Of a DNA stretch of 64,000 nt, positions 43,998 to 55,061 are shown in pieces. Below the pieces are notes generated by a model. That model saw only the letters and a list, made by a program, of their open reading frames with translations. It searched no databases and was not told the DNA's origin. The position numbers and the translations under genes were made by a program. Source of the DNA: Chitinimonas taiwanensis DSM 18899 (GTDB taxonomy: Bacteria; Pseudomonadota; Gammaproteobacteria; Burkholderiales; Chitinimonadaceae); assembly GCF_900119825.1 (NCBI RefSeq), contig NZ_FPKR01000008.1, positions 62,001 through 126,000 on the forward strand, in the 5' to 3' direction. How positions within the stretch are numbered: position 1 is the first letter of the stretch; each line of letters begins with the position of its first letter.

Positions 43998-44384
43998 CTA
44001 GCGCTGATCGCGCTCAGGGCGGGGGCCGGCAGACGGAGAGAACAGGTCGAACTGCTTTTCATCCGGGCGAGGGGGAGCGGGCTCGGCCAAGGCCGCCTGC
44101 GTGTCCTGCACCGCCTGCGCGACGCCAGACTCGATCGGCGCCACGCCGCCCTGCAGGTCATCACCGAGCTTGCGGCCAGCCTCATTCATTTCAGCTTCCA
44201 GCTGACGCAGGCCATCGAGTTCCACCTCGCGCTTGATGTCGGCCTTCACATTGGCCACATAGCGCTGCAGACGCCCGAGCAAAGCACCCACGGTGCGGGC
44301 CACCTTGGGCAAACGTTCGGGGCCGATCACGACCAGCGCGACGGCCCCTACCACCATCAGTTCACCAAAGCTGATGTCGAACAC
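43998..44384 (-). CDS. tatB: Sec-independent translocase subunit TatB
   Basis: A 128-residue protein with one N-terminal membrane helix and an amphipathic helix (MFDISFGELMVVGAVALVVI, then GPERLPKVARTVGALLGRLQ), followed by a charged flexible tail rich in proline. It pairs with TatC to form the signal-binding complex. Two nucleotides separate it from tatA's stop. Confidence 0.94.
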   Translation of the reverse strand: MFDISFGELMVVGAVALVVIGPERLPKVARTVGALLGRLQRYVANVKADIKREVELDGLRQLEAEMNEAGRKLGDDLQGGVAPIESGVAQAVQDTQAALAEPAPPRPDEKQFDLFSPSAGPRPERDQR

Positions 44385-44387
44385 GGC

Positions 44388-44606
44388 TTAGCGCTTGTCC
44401 TTGGCCGTGTCGTTGTCGAATACGCGCGCGCCATCCACCTGCTTTTCGGCGATCTTGGGCTGCTCTTCTTCCGACTTCATGCCTTCCTTGAAGCCCTTCA
44501 CTGCCGAGCCAAGATCCTTGCCAATATTGCCCAGCTTCTTGGTGCCAAATACCAGCGCCACAATCACCAGAACAATCAGCCAATGCCAGATACTGAAGGA
44601 ACCCAT
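44388..44606 (-). CDS. tatA: Sec-independent translocase subunit TatA
   Basis: A 72-residue pore-forming component beginning [20 protein letters not shown] and [20 protein letters not shown], with an acidic tail. The start at 44606 is chosen over an in-frame ATG at 44612 because AGGAG lies 8 nt from the former and only 2 nt from the latter. It heads tatABC, 60 nt downstream of hinT. Confidence 0.94.
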   Translation of the reverse strand: MGSFSIWHWLIVLVIVALVFGTKKLGNIGKDLGSAVKGFKEGMKSEEEQPKIAEKQVDGARVFDNDTAKDKR

Positions 44607-44666
44607 TGCCATAACTCCTGAAGATAAAGCGGCCTGCCGTGCAGGCCGCGGAAAATGAAGTGACCC

Positions 44667-45026
44667 TTACTGGATCAGCTGCGCCATCATGGTTTCCGCC
44701 TTGCCGCCGCCGCCGAACACATGCAGATGCAGATGGAAGACCGACTGACCGCCCTGCGCACCGGTATTGATCATGGTGCGGAAACCCTCGCCCAGGCCCT
44801 GCTCGCGCGCCAGTGCCGGCGCCTTGGCCAGCAGCTTGCCCAATAGGGCCTGATCGGCCTCCTGCGCGGTGAGCAGCGACTCAATATGTCGCTTGGGCAC
44901 GATCAGGAAATGAACGTTCGCAATCGGATGAATATCGTGAAAGGCAATCACGTCCTCATCCTCGTAAATCTTCTTGGCCGGAATTTGCCCGGCGACGATC
45001 TTGCAGAAAATGCAGTTATCACTCAT
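44667..45026 (-). CDS. hinT: Histidine triad nucleotide-binding protein HinT
   Basis: A 119-residue purine-nucleoside phosphoramidase. CIFCKIVAGQIPAKKIYEDE, VIAFHDIHPIANVHFLIVPK and the triad VFHLHLHVFGG are diagnostic of the Hint branch. Small positions such as GGQSVFHLH match E. coli HinT. It lies between hisE (6 nt upstream) and tatA. Confidence 0.94.
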   Translation of the reverse strand: MSDNCIFCKIVAGQIPAKKIYEDEDVIAFHDIHPIANVHFLIVPKRHIESLLTAQEADQALLGKLLAKAPALAREQGLGEGFRTMINTGAQGGQSVFHLHLHVFGGGGKAETMMAQLIQ

Positions 45027-45032
45027 GGCAGC

Positions 45033-45356
45033 TTACTCCGGACGTGCATTCTTTTCGTCGATACCCGAGATGCCCTCGCGCCGGGCCAGCTCGGCCAGCA
45101 CATCGTTCGGCCCCAGGCCCTGTTGCGCCAGCAGCACCAGGGTGTGGAACCACAGATCGGCCACTTCGCGCACCAGGTGCAGCTTGTCCCCATCCTTGGC
45201 GGCCATCACCGTCTCCACCGCCTCCTCGCCCACCTTCTTCAGTATGCTGTCCAGGCCCTTGTGCATGAGCTTGGCGGTATAGGACGTGCTCGGATCGGCC
45301 CCTTTACGGGCTTCGATGGTATCGGCAAGTCGGGCAAGGATATCGGCGTTGACCAT
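45033..45356 (-). CDS. hisE: Phosphoribosyl-ATP pyrophosphatase
   Basis: A 107-residue enzyme hydrolysing phosphoribosyl-ATP to phosphoribosyl-AMP, the second histidine step. [35 protein letters not shown] and [20 protein letters not shown] are the all-alpha NTP-PPase motifs with metal-binding glutamates. Separate from hisI here, unlike the fused HisIE of enterobacteria. A gap of about 110 nt to hisI carries no gene. Confidence 0.95.
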   Translation of the reverse strand: MVNADILARLADTIEARKGADPSTSYTAKLMHKGLDSILKKVGEEAVETVMAAKDGDKLHLVREVADLWFHTLVLLAQQGLGPNDVLAELARREGISGIDEKNARPE

Positions 45357-45465
45357 GGTCAGGGCTCTGGAAAGACGGGCGATTATAGGCGGGGAAAAAG
45401 ACAGTTGGGTTACAAGTCTTGCATGCGCACGCAGAGCGTGGGCAATTTGTGCGCAAGCGCGCGTC

Positions 45466-45861
45466 TCAGTGCCCGTGCCCAGCCTGGTAAATGGCGGCGG
45501 GGTCCTTCAGCACTGGGTCGGTGATCTGCCAGGCCTCGCCCACCAGCTTGCGATACAGGCAGCTTTCCCGCCCGGTATGGCAGGCGATACCGCCGGCCTG
45601 CTCGATCTGCAGCACGATCACATCACCGTCGCAGTCGAGGCGTAGTTCGCTGACGGTTTGCAGATGCCCGGACTCCTCACCCTTCTTCCACAGTTTCTGG
45701 CGCGAACGCGAGAAGTAATGGGCAATGCCGCTCTGTGCGGTCAGGGTCAGCGCTTCGCGATTCATGTACGCGACCATCAGCACGCGCTGGGTCTTGGCAT
45801 CCTGGGCGATCGCGGTCACTAGGCCCTTCTCGTCCCAGCGCACTTCATCCAGCCAGTTCAT
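45466..45861 (-). CDS. hisI: Phosphoribosyl-AMP cyclohydrolase
   Basis: A 131-residue zinc enzyme opening the purine ring of phosphoribosyl-AMP. [72 protein letters not shown] and [10 protein letters not shown] carry the metal-binding Asp and Cys residues. Its start overlaps the hisF stop by 4 nt. Confidence 0.95.
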   Translation of the reverse strand: MNWLDEVRWDEKGLVTAIAQDAKTQRVLMVAYMNREALTLTAQSGIAHYFSRSRQKLWKKGEESGHLQTVSELRLDCDGDVIVLQIEQAGGIACHTGRESCLYRKLVGEAWQITDPVLKDPAAIYQAGHGH

Positions 45862-46628
45862 AGCCGCACCTCGATGCCCTGCTCGCGCATCAGCTGCTTG
45901 GCCTCACCCACGGTGTGGTCGCCGAAATGGAAGATGCTGGCAGCCAGCACCGCATCGGCATGGCCGAGCTTGATGCCATCGGCCAGGTCCTGCAATTTGC
46001 CCACGCCGCCCGAAGCGATGACCGGAATCTGCACCGCATCACTGACCGCCCGGGTCAGCGCCAGATCGAAGCCCGAGCGCGTACCGTCCTTGTCCATGCT
46101 GGTCAGCAGAATCTCGCCCGCGCCGCGCCTTTGCATTTCCAGCGCCCACTCCACCGCATCCAGGCCGGTGGCATTGCGGCCACCATGGGTGAATACCTGC
46201 CAGCGCGGTGCTTCGCCCGGCTGGCTGACGCGCTTGGCATCGATGGCCACCACGATGGCCTGCGAGCCGAAGTAGCCGGCCGCGTCCTCCACCACCTGCG
46301 GATTGGTCACCGCGGTGGTATTGATGCCGACCTTATCAGCGCCAGCATTCAGCAGTCGACGCACATCCTCCACCTTGCGCACGCCGCCACCCACGGTCAG
46401 CGGAATGAATACCTGCTCGGCCACCGCCTCAATGATGTGCAGGATCAGGTCGCGGTTGTCCGAGCTCGCGGTGATATCGAGGAAGGTCAGCTCATCGGCG
46501 CCCTGCTGATCGTAGCGGCGCGCGATTTCGACCGGGTCGCCCGCATCACGCAGACCGACGAAATTGACGCCCTTGACCACGCGGCCATCGGTGACATCGA
46601 GACAGGGGATGATGCGTTTGGCAAGCAC
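45858..46628 (-). CDS. hisF: Imidazole glycerol phosphate synthase cyclase subunit
   Basis: A 256-residue TIM-barrel enzyme that with HisH makes imidazole glycerol phosphate and [62 protein letters not shown] and [17 protein letters not shown] are the family motifs; the catalytic aspartates lie in CLDV and near the second-half strand ([13 protein letters not shown]). The start is the GTG at 46628, which gives the exact family N-terminus; an in-frame ATG at 46727 would lie in the repeat-bearing spacer. Confidence 0.95.
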   Translation of the reverse strand: MLAKRIIPCLDVTDGRVVKGVNFVGLRDAGDPVEIARRYDQQGADELTFLDITASSDNRDLILHIIEAVAEQVFIPLTVGGGVRKVEDVRRLLNAGADKVGINTTAVTNPQVVEDAAGYFGSQAIVVAIDAKRVSQPGEAPRWQVFTHGGRNATGLDAVEWALEMQRRGAGEILLTSMDKDGTRSGFDLALTRAVSDAVQIPVIASGGVGKLQDLADGIKLGHADAVLAASIFHFGDHTVGEAKQLMREQGIEVRL

Positions 46629-46639
46629 GGGGAAGCCTA

Positions 46640-46727
46640 GTGAAAAGTGAAACGTGAAGGATGAAATGTGGCGATTGGCGGTCACGCGCGATGCAGCGCG
46701 TTCCACCACTCGCTGTTCACGTTTCAC
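46640..46727. repeat. Inverted and tandem repeat in the hisA-hisF spacer
   Basis: GTGAAACGTGAA at 46647-46658 and its exact reverse complement at 46716-46727 are separated by 57 nt. The left arm belongs to a heptamer series GTGAAAA, GTGAAAC, GTGAAGG, ATGAAAT (46640-46667). A smaller inverted repeat (CGCGC, GCGCG) lies between the arms. The spacer interrupts an otherwise tightly packed operon. Confidence 0.8.
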
Positions 46728-46736
46728 CCAAGGCGA

Positions 46737-47474
46737 TCAGGCGCCCAGCTCGTCGGCCAGGGTCTGCGCGGCGGCGAAATCCAGCGTGCCTTCGTAGATC
46801 GAGCGACCAGCGATCACGCCCGCCACGCCCTCGCGCTCCACTTCGCACAGCTGCTTGACGTCATTCAGATTGGTCAGCCCGCCCGAGGCGATCACCGGCA
46901 CGGTCAGTGCCTGTGCCAGGCGCACGGTGGCCTCGATATTGATGCCGCTGAGCATGCCGTCGCGGCCGATATCGGTGTAGATGACCGACTCGACGCCGTA
47001 GTCCTCGAAGCGCTTGGCCAGATCGACCACATCGTGACCGGTAATCTTGCTCCAGCCATCGATGGCCACCTTGCCGTCCTTGGCATCCAGACCCACGATG
47101 ACGGCGCCGGGGAAGGCATCGCAGGCTTCATGCAGAAAGCCCGGGTTCTTCACCGCGGCGGTGCCAAGGATTACATAGCGCAAGCCGGCATCCAGATACT
47201 GCTCGATGGTTTCCAGATCGCGGATACCCCCGCCGAGCTGGACGGGAATCTCGGTACCGACCACTTCGAGAATCGCCTTCACGGCGGCCAGATTCTTTGG
47301 CTTGCCGGCAAAGGCGCCGTTCAGGTCGACCAGATGCAGGCGACGCGCGCCGGCATCGAGCCAGCGCTGGGCCATCTGGGCCGGGTCACCGAAGATATCG
47401 GCGGAATCCATTTCACCTTGTTTGAGGCGGACGCACTGACCGTCTTTCAGGTCGATGGCGGGAATGATCAGCAT
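46737..47474 (-). CDS. hisA: ProFAR isomerase
   Basis: A 245-residue TIM-barrel isomerase of the histidine pathway, the fourth step. [20 protein letters not shown] type start (here [20 protein letters not shown]), [60 protein letters not shown] and [16 protein letters not shown] carry both catalytic aspartates. Homologous to HisF, its downstream neighbour. Confidence 0.96.
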   Translation of the reverse strand: MLIIPAIDLKDGQCVRLKQGEMDSADIFGDPAQMAQRWLDAGARRLHLVDLNGAFAGKPKNLAAVKAILEVVGTEIPVQLGGGIRDLETIEQYLDAGLRYVILGTAAVKNPGFLHEACDAFPGAVIVGLDAKDGKVAIDGWSKITGHDVVDLAKRFEDYGVESVIYTDIGRDGMLSGINIEATVRLAQALTVPVIASGGLTNLNDVKQLCEVEREGVAGVIAGRSIYEGTLDFAAAQTLADELGA

Positions 47475-47506
47475 GGCGGTTGTTTGGTTGGGGTAAAGGA
47501 ATCAGC

Positions 47507-48148
47507 TTAGGCGACGCCATTCCAGGCGACGAAATTGCTCAGCAATTTCAGCCCGGCGGCATGACTTTTTTCCGGGTGGAACTGGGTGGCGAAGATATTA
47601 GCGCGGGCCACCGCCACCGTGAAGGCAAACGGATAGGCACTCTCGCCCACGATCAGTGACGTATCCGGGGTATGCATATAGTAGCTATGCACGAAGTAGA
47701 AACGCTCGCCGGACGGGATGCCCGCCCAGAGCGGATGTGCGCGAGTCTGGTGGACCTCGTTCCAGCCCATATGCGGCACCTTCAGACGCTCGCCCTCAAG
47801 CTGCATGCGCTCGGCCGGGAAGCGCAGCACCTGGCCAGGGAACACGCCCAGCGCCGGCGTATTACCGCCCTCCTCGCTCATCTCGAACAAGAGCTGGGCG
47901 CCCACGCAGATGCCAAGGAAGGGCTTCTTGCTGGCGGTGTCCAACACCACCTCGCGCAGACCCCGTTCGGTCAGTTCGCGCATGCAGTCACGCATGGCGC
48001 CCTGGCCGGGGAAGACCACCTTGTCGGCGGCGGCAATCACGGCTGGATCGCTGGTGAGGGTCAGGGTGTGATCCGGGGCAACCTGCTGCAGAGCATTCAT
48101 GACCGAACGCAGATTACCCATGCCGTAATCAATGACGGCGATTTGCAT
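47507..48148 (-). CDS. hisH: Imidazole glycerol phosphate synthase glutamine amidotransferase subunit
   Basis: A 213-residue class I glutaminase supplying ammonia to HisF. VIDYGMGNLRSVMNALQQVA starts the fold. The nucleophile is C81 (FLGICVGAQLLFEMSEEG) and the His-Glu pair lies in ATQFHPEKSHAAGLKLL. Twenty-three nucleotides follow hisB, in the usual hisBHAF order. Confidence 0.96.
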   Translation of the reverse strand: MQIAVIDYGMGNLRSVMNALQQVAPDHTLTLTSDPAVIAAADKVVFPGQGAMRDCMRELTERGLREVVLDTASKKPFLGICVGAQLLFEMSEEGGNTPALGVFPGQVLRFPAERMQLEGERLKVPHMGWNEVHQTRAHPLWAGIPSGERFYFVHSYYMHTPDTSLIVGESAYPFAFTVAVARANIFATQFHPEKSHAAGLKLLSNFVAWNGVA

Positions 48149-48171
48149 GATATTGGCTTTCGCTGGTTGGC

Positions 48172-48765
48172 TCAGGCGGTCAGGGTGCCCTTGGTGGAAG
48201 GCATCGCGCCAGCGGCACGCTCATCGTATTCGACCGCCATGCGCAGCGCGCGGCCAAAGGCCTTGAAGATGGTCTCGGCCTGATGGTGGGCGTTCTTGCC
48301 CTTCAGATTGTCGATATGCAGGGTCACCATGCCGTGGTTGACGAAGCCATGGAAGAACTCACTGAACAGATCGACATCGAACTGGCCAATGCTGGCGCGC
48401 GTGTATTCCACGCCGTAATCAAGGCCGGGCCGACCGGACAGGTCGATCACCACGCGGCTCAAGGCCTCGTCGAGCGGCACATAGGCGTGGCCGTAGCGAC
48501 GAATGCCCTTCTTATCACCGAGCGCCTTGGCCAAGGCCTGGCCCAGGGTGATGCCGATATCTTCCACCGTGTGATGGGCATCGATATGCAAGTCGCCCTT
48601 GGCCACGATGTCGAGATCGATCAGACCATGGCGGGCGATCTGATCCATCATGTGATCGAGAAACGGTACGCCGGTATCGAAGCGGCTCTTGCCCGAACCA
48701 TCGAGATTGAGCGTGACGGTGATCTGGGTTTCCAGGGTGTTACGGGTAACGGTAACTTGGCGCAT
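48172..48765 (-). CDS. hisB: Imidazoleglycerol-phosphate dehydratase
   Basis: A 197-residue monofunctional dehydratase. [58 protein letters not shown] type block (here [20 protein letters not shown]), [25 protein letters not shown] and [17 protein letters not shown] carry the manganese-binding His and Glu residues. There is no N-terminal histidinol-phosphatase domain, so that activity must be encoded elsewhere. Confidence 0.96.
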   Translation of the reverse strand: MRQVTVTRNTLETQITVTLNLDGSGKSRFDTGVPFLDHMMDQIARHGLIDLDIVAKGDLHIDAHHTVEDIGITLGQALAKALGDKKGIRRYGHAYVPLDEALSRVVIDLSGRPGLDYGVEYTRASIGQFDVDLFSEFFHGFVNHGMVTLHIDNLKGKNAHHQAETIFKAFGRALRMAVEYDERAAGAMPSTKGTLTA

Positions 48766-48773
48766 GGCAGGTC

Positions 48774-49835
48774 TCAGAGGCAGTTCGGCAAGGCAGCCAG
48801 CACCGCATCATTCTCGGCGGGGCTACCAATGGTGAAGCGCAGGCAATCTTCCAGCAGCGGATGGCTGCCGTGCAAGCGTTTGATCAGGATGCCGGCCGCT
48901 TTCAGGGCGGCAAAGGTCTTGTCCGCATCGGGCACCCGCGCGGTCAGGAAGTTGGCTTCCGAGGGGAATACCGTCACCCCCGGCAAGACCGCCAGGGCCC
49001 GCTGCACGCGGCTGCGCTCGCTGCGCAGCAAGGCAGCCTGCTGATCGAACACCGCAAGGTGATCGAGCGCGAACAGCGCGGCGGCCTGGGTCAGCACATT
49101 GACGTTATACGGTGGGCGCACCTTGTCGAGCTCATTGATCCAGTGCGCCGGGCCCGCCGCATAGCCCAGGCGAATGCCCGCCAGGCCAAGCTTGGACAGC
49201 GTGCGCATAACCACCAACTTGGGGTGGCTGCCGGCCAGACCCATGAAGCTATCGCTGGCAAAGGCGGTATACGCCTCATCGACCACCACCATGCCGGGCG
49301 CAGCGGCCAGAATCGCCTCGAGTTCCGCGCGCTGGTACAGCGGGCCGGTCGGGTTGTTTGGATAGGCGAGGAAGACCACAGCCGGCTGCTCGGCTGCAAT
49401 CGCGGCCAGTATGGCATCGAGGTCCAGGCTGAAGTCGGCCTTCAAGGGCACGCCCACATAGGCAAGCTTGCTAAACACGGCATTCAGCTTGTACATGACG
49501 AAGGACGGCTCGGCCGCCACGACCTTGGCGCCGGGCCGGGCCAGGGCCTGGCAGATCAGGGTAATCAGCTCGTCCGAGCCATTGCCGAGGATCACACTGG
49601 CCGCAGCCGGAATCGCAAACGCCGACTTGAGCTTTTCCTTCAGACCACCGCCCTGCGGGTCGGGATAGCGATTGAGCGCCGCCTGCGCCAGGCGCTGACC
49701 AAGCTCGGCCTGCAAGTCGGCCGGCAGCGGGAACGGGTTCTCCATCGCATCGAGCTTGATCAGCCCGCTCGCGTCAGCCACATGGTAGGCGGCCAGCTCG
49801 GCAATCTCGGGCCTTACCCAGTCACGCGCATTCAT
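48774..49835 (-). CDS. hisC: Histidinol-phosphate aminotransferase
   Basis: A 353-residue PLP-dependent transaminase. [82 protein letters not shown] and the PLP-lysine region [20 protein letters not shown] are diagnostic. Its ATG overlaps the hisD stop by 4 nt and hisB follows after 8 nt. Confidence 0.95.
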   Translation of the reverse strand: MNARDWVRPEIAELAAYHVADASGLIKLDAMENPFPLPADLQAELGQRLAQAALNRYPDPQGGGLKEKLKSAFAIPAAASVILGNGSDELITLICQALARPGAKVVAAEPSFVMYKLNAVFSKLAYVGVPLKADFSLDLDAILAAIAAEQPAVVFLAYPNNPTGPLYQRAELEAILAAAPGMVVVDEAYTAFASDSFMGLAGSHPKLVVMRTLSKLGLAGIRLGYAAGPAHWINELDKVRPPYNVNVLTQAAALFALDHLAVFDQQAALLRSERSRVQRALAVLPGVTVFPSEANFLTARVPDADKTFAALKAAGILIKRLHGSHPLLEDCLRFTIGSPAENDAVLAALPNCL

Positions 49836-51130
49836 GCTTGATCCTTCAAACGGTATTCGGCCGATTTGGCATGGGCGGGCAGGCCTTCACCATGCGCCAG
49901 CACGCTGGCAATACGCCCTAGTGTCTGCGCGCCAGCTTCCGAGACATAGATGAGGCTGGAGCGCTTCTGGAAGTCGTACACACCAAGCGGGCTGGCAAAA
50001 CGCGCGGTGCGCGAAGTCGGCAGCACATGGTTGGGGCCGGCGCAGTAGTCGCCCAGCGCTTCCGAGGCAAAGCGGCCAAGGAAAAAAGCCCCGGCGTGGC
50101 GAATCTTGGCCTGCAGCGCCCAGGGGTCGACCACCGACAGTTCCAGATGCTCAGCGGCAATCTGGCTGGCAATCTCGGCTGCATCATCCAGATCGCGCAC
50201 CTGTATCAGCGCACCTCGATTAGCCAGGCTCTGCGCGATGATGTCGCGGCGCGGCATGCTGGGCAGCAGCTTCGCTATGCTGGCCGCCACCTGCTCCAGA
50301 TAGGTGGCATCCGGGCAGAGCAGGATGGACTGGGCGATCTCGTCATGCTCGGCCTGGCTGAACAGGTCCATGGCTATCCAGTCAGGGTCGGTCTGGCCAT
50401 CGCAGATAACCAGGATTTCGGACGGACCGGCCACCATATCGATGCCGACTACGCCGAATACCGCGCGCTTGGCGGCCGCTACATACTGGTTGCCCGGTCC
50501 GGTCACCTTGTCGACCTGCGGGATGGTGGCGGTGCCATAGGCGAGCGCCGCCACGGCCTGTGCACCACCGATGGTGAAGGCGCGATCCACGCCGGCGATA
50601 TAGGCGGCGGCCAGCACCAGATCATTGCGCTCACCGCGCGGCGTGGGCACCACCACGATGATCTCGCCCACCCCGGCCACCTTGGCGGGAATCGCATTCA
50701 TCAGCACCGAAGATGGATAGGAGGCCTTGCCGCCCGGCACATACAGACCCACGCGATCGAGCGGCGTCACCGCCTGACCCAGCACCGTGCCGTCGTCTTC
50801 GGTGTACTGCCAGCTGTGCTGGACCTGCTGCTCGTGATAGCGGCGCACGCGCGCGGCGGCGGCTTCCAGCGCTTCACGCTGCGTGGTGCTCAGGCGTTGA
50901 TAGGCGGCCTCCAGCTCGGCGCGGCTCAGCTCGAGTTCGGCCATGCTGCTGGCGTTCAGGCCATCGAAGCGATTCGTGTATTCGACCACGGCCGCATCAC
51001 CGCGCGCCTTCACATCGGCCAAGATGCGCGCGACAGCGACATCCACCTCGGGGTTCTGGGCGGTCTCGAAGGCCAGCAGGGCGGCCAGTTGGGCGGGGAA
51101 ATCGGCGGAGCTACTATTCAGGCGTCTCAT
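49832..51130 (-). CDS. hisD: Histidinol dehydrogenase
   Basis: A 432-residue zinc enzyme performing the last two oxidations to histidine. [76 protein letters not shown] and [20 protein letters not shown] carry the metal- and substrate-binding His/Glu/Asp residues. A 75-nt gap without gene separates it from hisG. Confidence 0.96.
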   Translation of the reverse strand: MRRLNSSSADFPAQLAALLAFETAQNPEVDVAVARILADVKARGDAAVVEYTNRFDGLNASSMAELELSRAELEAAYQRLSTTQREALEAAAARVRRYHEQQVQHSWQYTEDDGTVLGQAVTPLDRVGLYVPGGKASYPSSVLMNAIPAKVAGVGEIIVVVPTPRGERNDLVLAAAYIAGVDRAFTIGGAQAVAALAYGTATIPQVDKVTGPGNQYVAAAKRAVFGVVGIDMVAGPSEILVICDGQTDPDWIAMDLFSQAEHDEIAQSILLCPDATYLEQVAASIAKLLPSMPRRDIIAQSLANRGALIQVRDLDDAAEIASQIAAEHLELSVVDPWALQAKIRHAGAFFLGRFASEALGDYCAGPNHVLPTSRTARFASPLGVYDFQKRSSLIYVSEAGAQTLGRIASVLAHGEGLPAHAKSAEYRLKDQA

Positions 51131-51205
51131 ACGGGGTTCACTCTGGGCACCAAGCCTGTGACCCGGTGCGTGTTAACACGGGGCCGGCACCTAGGTGCAG
51201 ACCCC

Positions 51206-51865
51206 TCAGGCGTGATGATGCTCGGCGTGTTGCGCAGTGGCGTGCGCGAAAGCATCCAGAATCGGCTGCACACCGGCGCGCTTGAGCTTGAGCGAGGCCG
51301 GGTTAACCACCAGGCGCGAGCTGACATCCAGCACATGCTCAACCGCCACCAGCTTATTGGCCTTGAGCGTGCTGCCGGTGCTGACCAGATCGACGATGGC
51401 ATCGGCCAGGCCCACCAGCGGCGCCAGCTCCATCGAGCCATACAGCTTGATCAGGTCGACATGCACGCCCTTGGCAGCAAAGTGCTCGCGCGCCGATTCG
51501 ACGTACTTGGTGGCCACGCGCAGGCGCGCGCCCTGCTTGACGGCTGCGTGGTAGTCGAAGCCCTCGGCCACCGCCACCATCAGTTTGCAGGCGGCAATCT
51601 GCAGATCGAGCGGCTGATACAGGCCAGCGCCGCCATGCTCAAGCAAGACATCGTAGCCGGCGATGCCGAGGTCGGCGGCGCCGTACTGCACATAGGTGGG
51701 CACATCGGTGGCGCGCACGATGACCAGGCGCACATCGGCACGGTTGGTACCGAGAATCAGCTTGCGCGAACTCTCGGGATTCTCGGACGGCACGATGCCG
51801 GCCGCGGCCAGCAGCGGCACGGTCTCTTCGAAGATGCGTCCTTTGGACAGGGCGATGGTAATCAT
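51206..51865 (-). CDS. hisG: ATP phosphoribosyltransferase, short form
   Basis: A 219-residue enzyme committing ATP and PRPP to histidine synthesis. [68 protein letters not shown] and [11 protein letters not shown] are diagnostic. It lacks the C-terminal regulatory domain of long HisG (about 300 residues), so by family knowledge it needs a HisZ partner, which is not in the window. The ATG at 51865 gives the family start. The tail [12 protein letters not shown] is histidine-rich. Confidence 0.94.
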   Translation of the reverse strand: MITIALSKGRIFEETVPLLAAAGIVPSENPESSRKLILGTNRADVRLVIVRATDVPTYVQYGAADLGIAGYDVLLEHGGAGLYQPLDLQIAACKLMVAVAEGFDYHAAVKQGARLRVATKYVESAREHFAAKGVHVDLIKLYGSMELAPLVGLADAIVDLVSTGSTLKANKLVAVEHVLDVSSRLVVNPASLKLKRAGVQPILDAFAHATAQHAEHHHA

Positions 51866-52006
51866 GGCAAGGCAGAAAACAGCAGGAGACGGATTATGCC
51901 GGCCAGACCCAGGGCTGGCGAGCAATACTTGTCTATCACCATCATAAGGAAAAGTTATTTACCCATCAGATGCTTAGCCAAGTTCATGCGAAACTTGTCT
52001 AGTCAA

Positions 52007-52486
52007 TCAACGGTATTCCGGGTGCTTGTCGATAAAGCGTTGCAGGCGCTGGCCAGCCATCTTGCGCACCTTGTTGCGCAACAGCGGCGACCAGCCGAGC
52101 AGATAGCCGGGCAGGCCCAGGGCCATGCGGCTCCAGGCCCAGAAGTCGAACTGGTCGCGATGGCGCCAGATCAGACCGTCGCGGAATTCGAATTGGGCGT
52201 GGATGCGATTGGTGACAGTGCGGCCGGTTTGCGAGAATGGGTAGACCGCCACCCAGTTGGCCGAACCGCGCCCGGCCGCGCCTTCCACGGCAGAGAAACT
52301 GACGGCCAGATCAGTGGCACCTTCCAGCAGCATGCGCCACATGGCGCCCGGCGCGCGGCCGCGCAAATCGGTAAACGCGGGGTCGGAGAACTGCGCCTCG
52401 GGGTGGTAGCAGGCCGCCATGGCGGCCCAGTCGCGGCGCTGGAAGGCCGCGTAAAAGCGGGTGATCAGTTCGGCTTCGGCAGTCAT
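52007..52486 (-). CDS. NTF2-like/SnoaL-like protein
   Basis: A 159-residue protein with the cone-shaped NTF2 fold: AELITRFYAAFQRRDWAAMA, ACYHPEAQFSDPAFTDLRGR and NRIHAQFEFRDGLIWRHRDQ, FDFW. Catalytic-looking Asp/His/Tyr residues line the expected pocket, but substrates vary widely in this superfamily and cannot be assigned. The basic C-terminal helix (RNKVRKMAGQRLQRFIDKHP) is unusual. It sits between murA and hisG, breaking an otherwise conserved gene order. Confidence 0.8.
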   Translation of the reverse strand: MTAEAELITRFYAAFQRRDWAAMAACYHPEAQFSDPAFTDLRGRAPGAMWRMLLEGATDLAVSFSAVEGAAGRGSANWVAVYPFSQTGRTVTNRIHAQFEFRDGLIWRHRDQFDFWAWSRMALGLPGYLLGWSPLLRNKVRKMAGQRLQRFIDKHPEYR

Positions 52487-52517
52487 ACGGCGCCTCCCAC
52501 GGGCAAAGCGCCTTTAA

Positions 52518-52568
52518 ATCACAAAGCCCGGCCAGGCGACAAGGAATATGCCGCCCACCGGGCTTACT
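52518..52568 (-). terminator. Possible stem-loop between murA and the NTF2-like gene
   Basis: AAGCCCGG and CCGGGCTT, with an inner GGCG/CGCC pairing, can form an extended hairpin. The T tract that follows on the minus strand is short (CTTTGTGATTT), so termination is only possible. Confidence 0.3.
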
Positions 52569-52600
52569 GACTCGCGTTGTGGCTTTCGCCGCAGCGGGGC

Positions 52601-53917
<1,317 letters not shown>

Positions 53918-54043
53918 CTAGCGCCAGATCCAGTACAGCACCAGCAGCACGAATAGCCAGGGCAGGTTCACCAATACTAGTCCGAGCCGGCTGAAACCTG
54001 CCGGCTTGTCGGGCTTGGCCGGTTTCAGGCGCGGCTCTTCCAT
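53918..54043 (-). CDS. 41-residue membrane microprotein overlapping bolA
   Basis: A short frame starting MEEPRLKPAKPDKPAGFSRL and continuing GLVLVNLPWLFVLLVLYWIW to a final R and stop. The first half is polar and proline-rich; residues about 20-40 form one clear membrane helix ending in an aromatic-basic cap. Its ATG lies inside the last codons of bolA, 19 nt of overlap in another frame, which suggests coupled translation. The stop is 63 nt before the murA start. The coherent charged-head/helix layout argues for a real gene, but I know no family for it. Confidence 0.5.
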   Translation of the reverse strand: MEEPRLKPAKPDKPAGFSRLGLVLVNLPWLFVLLVLYWIWR

Positions 54044-54264
54044 TCGTGCGGGCTGAAGGTTTTCATCGACAGCGCGTGGATTTCCTCGCGCATGCGTTCG
54101 CCCAGCGCCTGGTAGACGAGCTGATGCTGGCGCACACGCGGCAGGCCATCGAAGGCGCGCGCCACGATGATGGCCTCGAAGTGATGGCCATCGCCGCTCA
54201 CCTCCAGCACCTCGCAGGCAAGGCCGGCAGCGATGTATTGTTTGACTTGTTCAGGGGTAACCAT
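54025..54264 (-). CDS. ibaG: BolA/IbaG family protein
   Basis: A 79-residue protein of the BolA family. GDGHHFEAIIVARAFDGLPR, VRQHQLVYQALGERMREEIH and ALSMKTFSP carry the conserved histidines used with monothiol glutaredoxins to hold an Fe-S cluster. The position upstream of murA fits IbaG (YrbA) rather than BolA itself. It follows the ABC permease gene by 27 nt. Confidence 0.9.
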   Translation of the reverse strand: MVTPEQVKQYIAAGLACEVLEVSGDGHHFEAIIVARAFDGLPRVRQHQLVYQALGERMREEIHALSMKTFSPHEWKSRA

Positions 54265-54291
54265 GATGGGGGACCAGTAAGAAATCGGGGC

Positions 54292-55047
54292 TCAGTGGCG
54301 CAGCTTATAGCCGGTGCGCAACAGATGCAGGGTAAACAGGGTCAAGAGGGCAAAGGTGCTGCCCACCACGCTCAGGCTCAGCCAGGGCGACACATCGCCC
54401 ACGCCAAAGAAGCCGTAGCGGAAACCATCGATCATGTAGAAGACCGGGTTCAGGTGCGAGACGCCCAGCCAGAACACCGGCAGGGAATGGATCGAATAGA
54501 ACACGCCGCTCAGAAAGGTGAGCGGCACGATGATGAAGTTCTGGAAGGCCGCCAGCTGGTCGAATTTCTCCGCCCAGATGCCGGCGATCATGCCGAGCAC
54601 GGCCAGCACGCCCGAACCGAGCAGGGCAAAAGCCAGCACCCACAGCGGGTGTTTGAGCTCGGGCAGCACGAACAGGCTGGTGAACAGCAACACGCCCGCG
54701 CCCACCACCAGGCCGCGCACGATGGCCGCCAGCACATAGGCAAGGAAGAACTCCAGGCGCGACAAGGGCGGCAGCAGGATGAACACGATATTGCCGGTCA
54801 GCTTGGACTGGATCAGGCTGCTCGAGGTATTCGCGAACGCGTTCTGCAGCATGGACATCATGGCCAGGCCAGGAATCAGGAAGGCGGTGTAGCGCACACC
54901 CGGATAGGCTTCGACATGCGCTTCCAGCACATGCGAGAAGATCAGCAGATACAGCACGGCGGTCAGCACCGGCGCGGCCACGGTCTGGAAGCTCACCTTC
55001 CAGAAACGCAGGATTTCCTTGTAGAACAGGGTGTAGAAGCCTTGCAT
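54292..55047 (-). CDS. yadH: ABC-2 type transporter permease, YadH type
   Basis: A 251-residue inner-membrane protein with six helices. FYTLFYKEILRFWKVSFQTV starts it, followed by APVLTAVLYLLIFSHVLE, FLIPGLAMMSMLQNAFANTS, SSLIQSKLTGNIVFILLPPL and PLTFLSGVFYSIHSLPVFWL, all typical of the ABC-2 family that includes YadH. The substrate is unknown; related exporters carry polysaccharides, lipids or drugs. It pairs with the ATPase gene 14 nt upstream. Confidence 0.9.
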   Translation of the reverse strand: MQGFYTLFYKEILRFWKVSFQTVAAPVLTAVLYLLIFSHVLEAHVEAYPGVRYTAFLIPGLAMMSMLQNAFANTSSSLIQSKLTGNIVFILLPPLSRLEFFLAYVLAAIVRGLVVGAGVLLFTSLFVLPELKHPLWVLAFALLGSGVLAVLGMIAGIWAEKFDQLAAFQNFIIVPLTFLSGVFYSIHSLPVFWLGVSHLNPVFYMIDGFRYGFFGVGDVSPWLSLSVVGSTFALLTLFTLHLLRTGYKLRH

Positions 55048-55061
55048 ACGGTTCGAGGGCC

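Noticed and set aside
50027-52570. Plus-strand open frame of 847 codons
   Set aside because: It is antisense to hisD, hisG and the NTF2-like gene, all of which match known families; high GC content makes long empty antisense frames common here.
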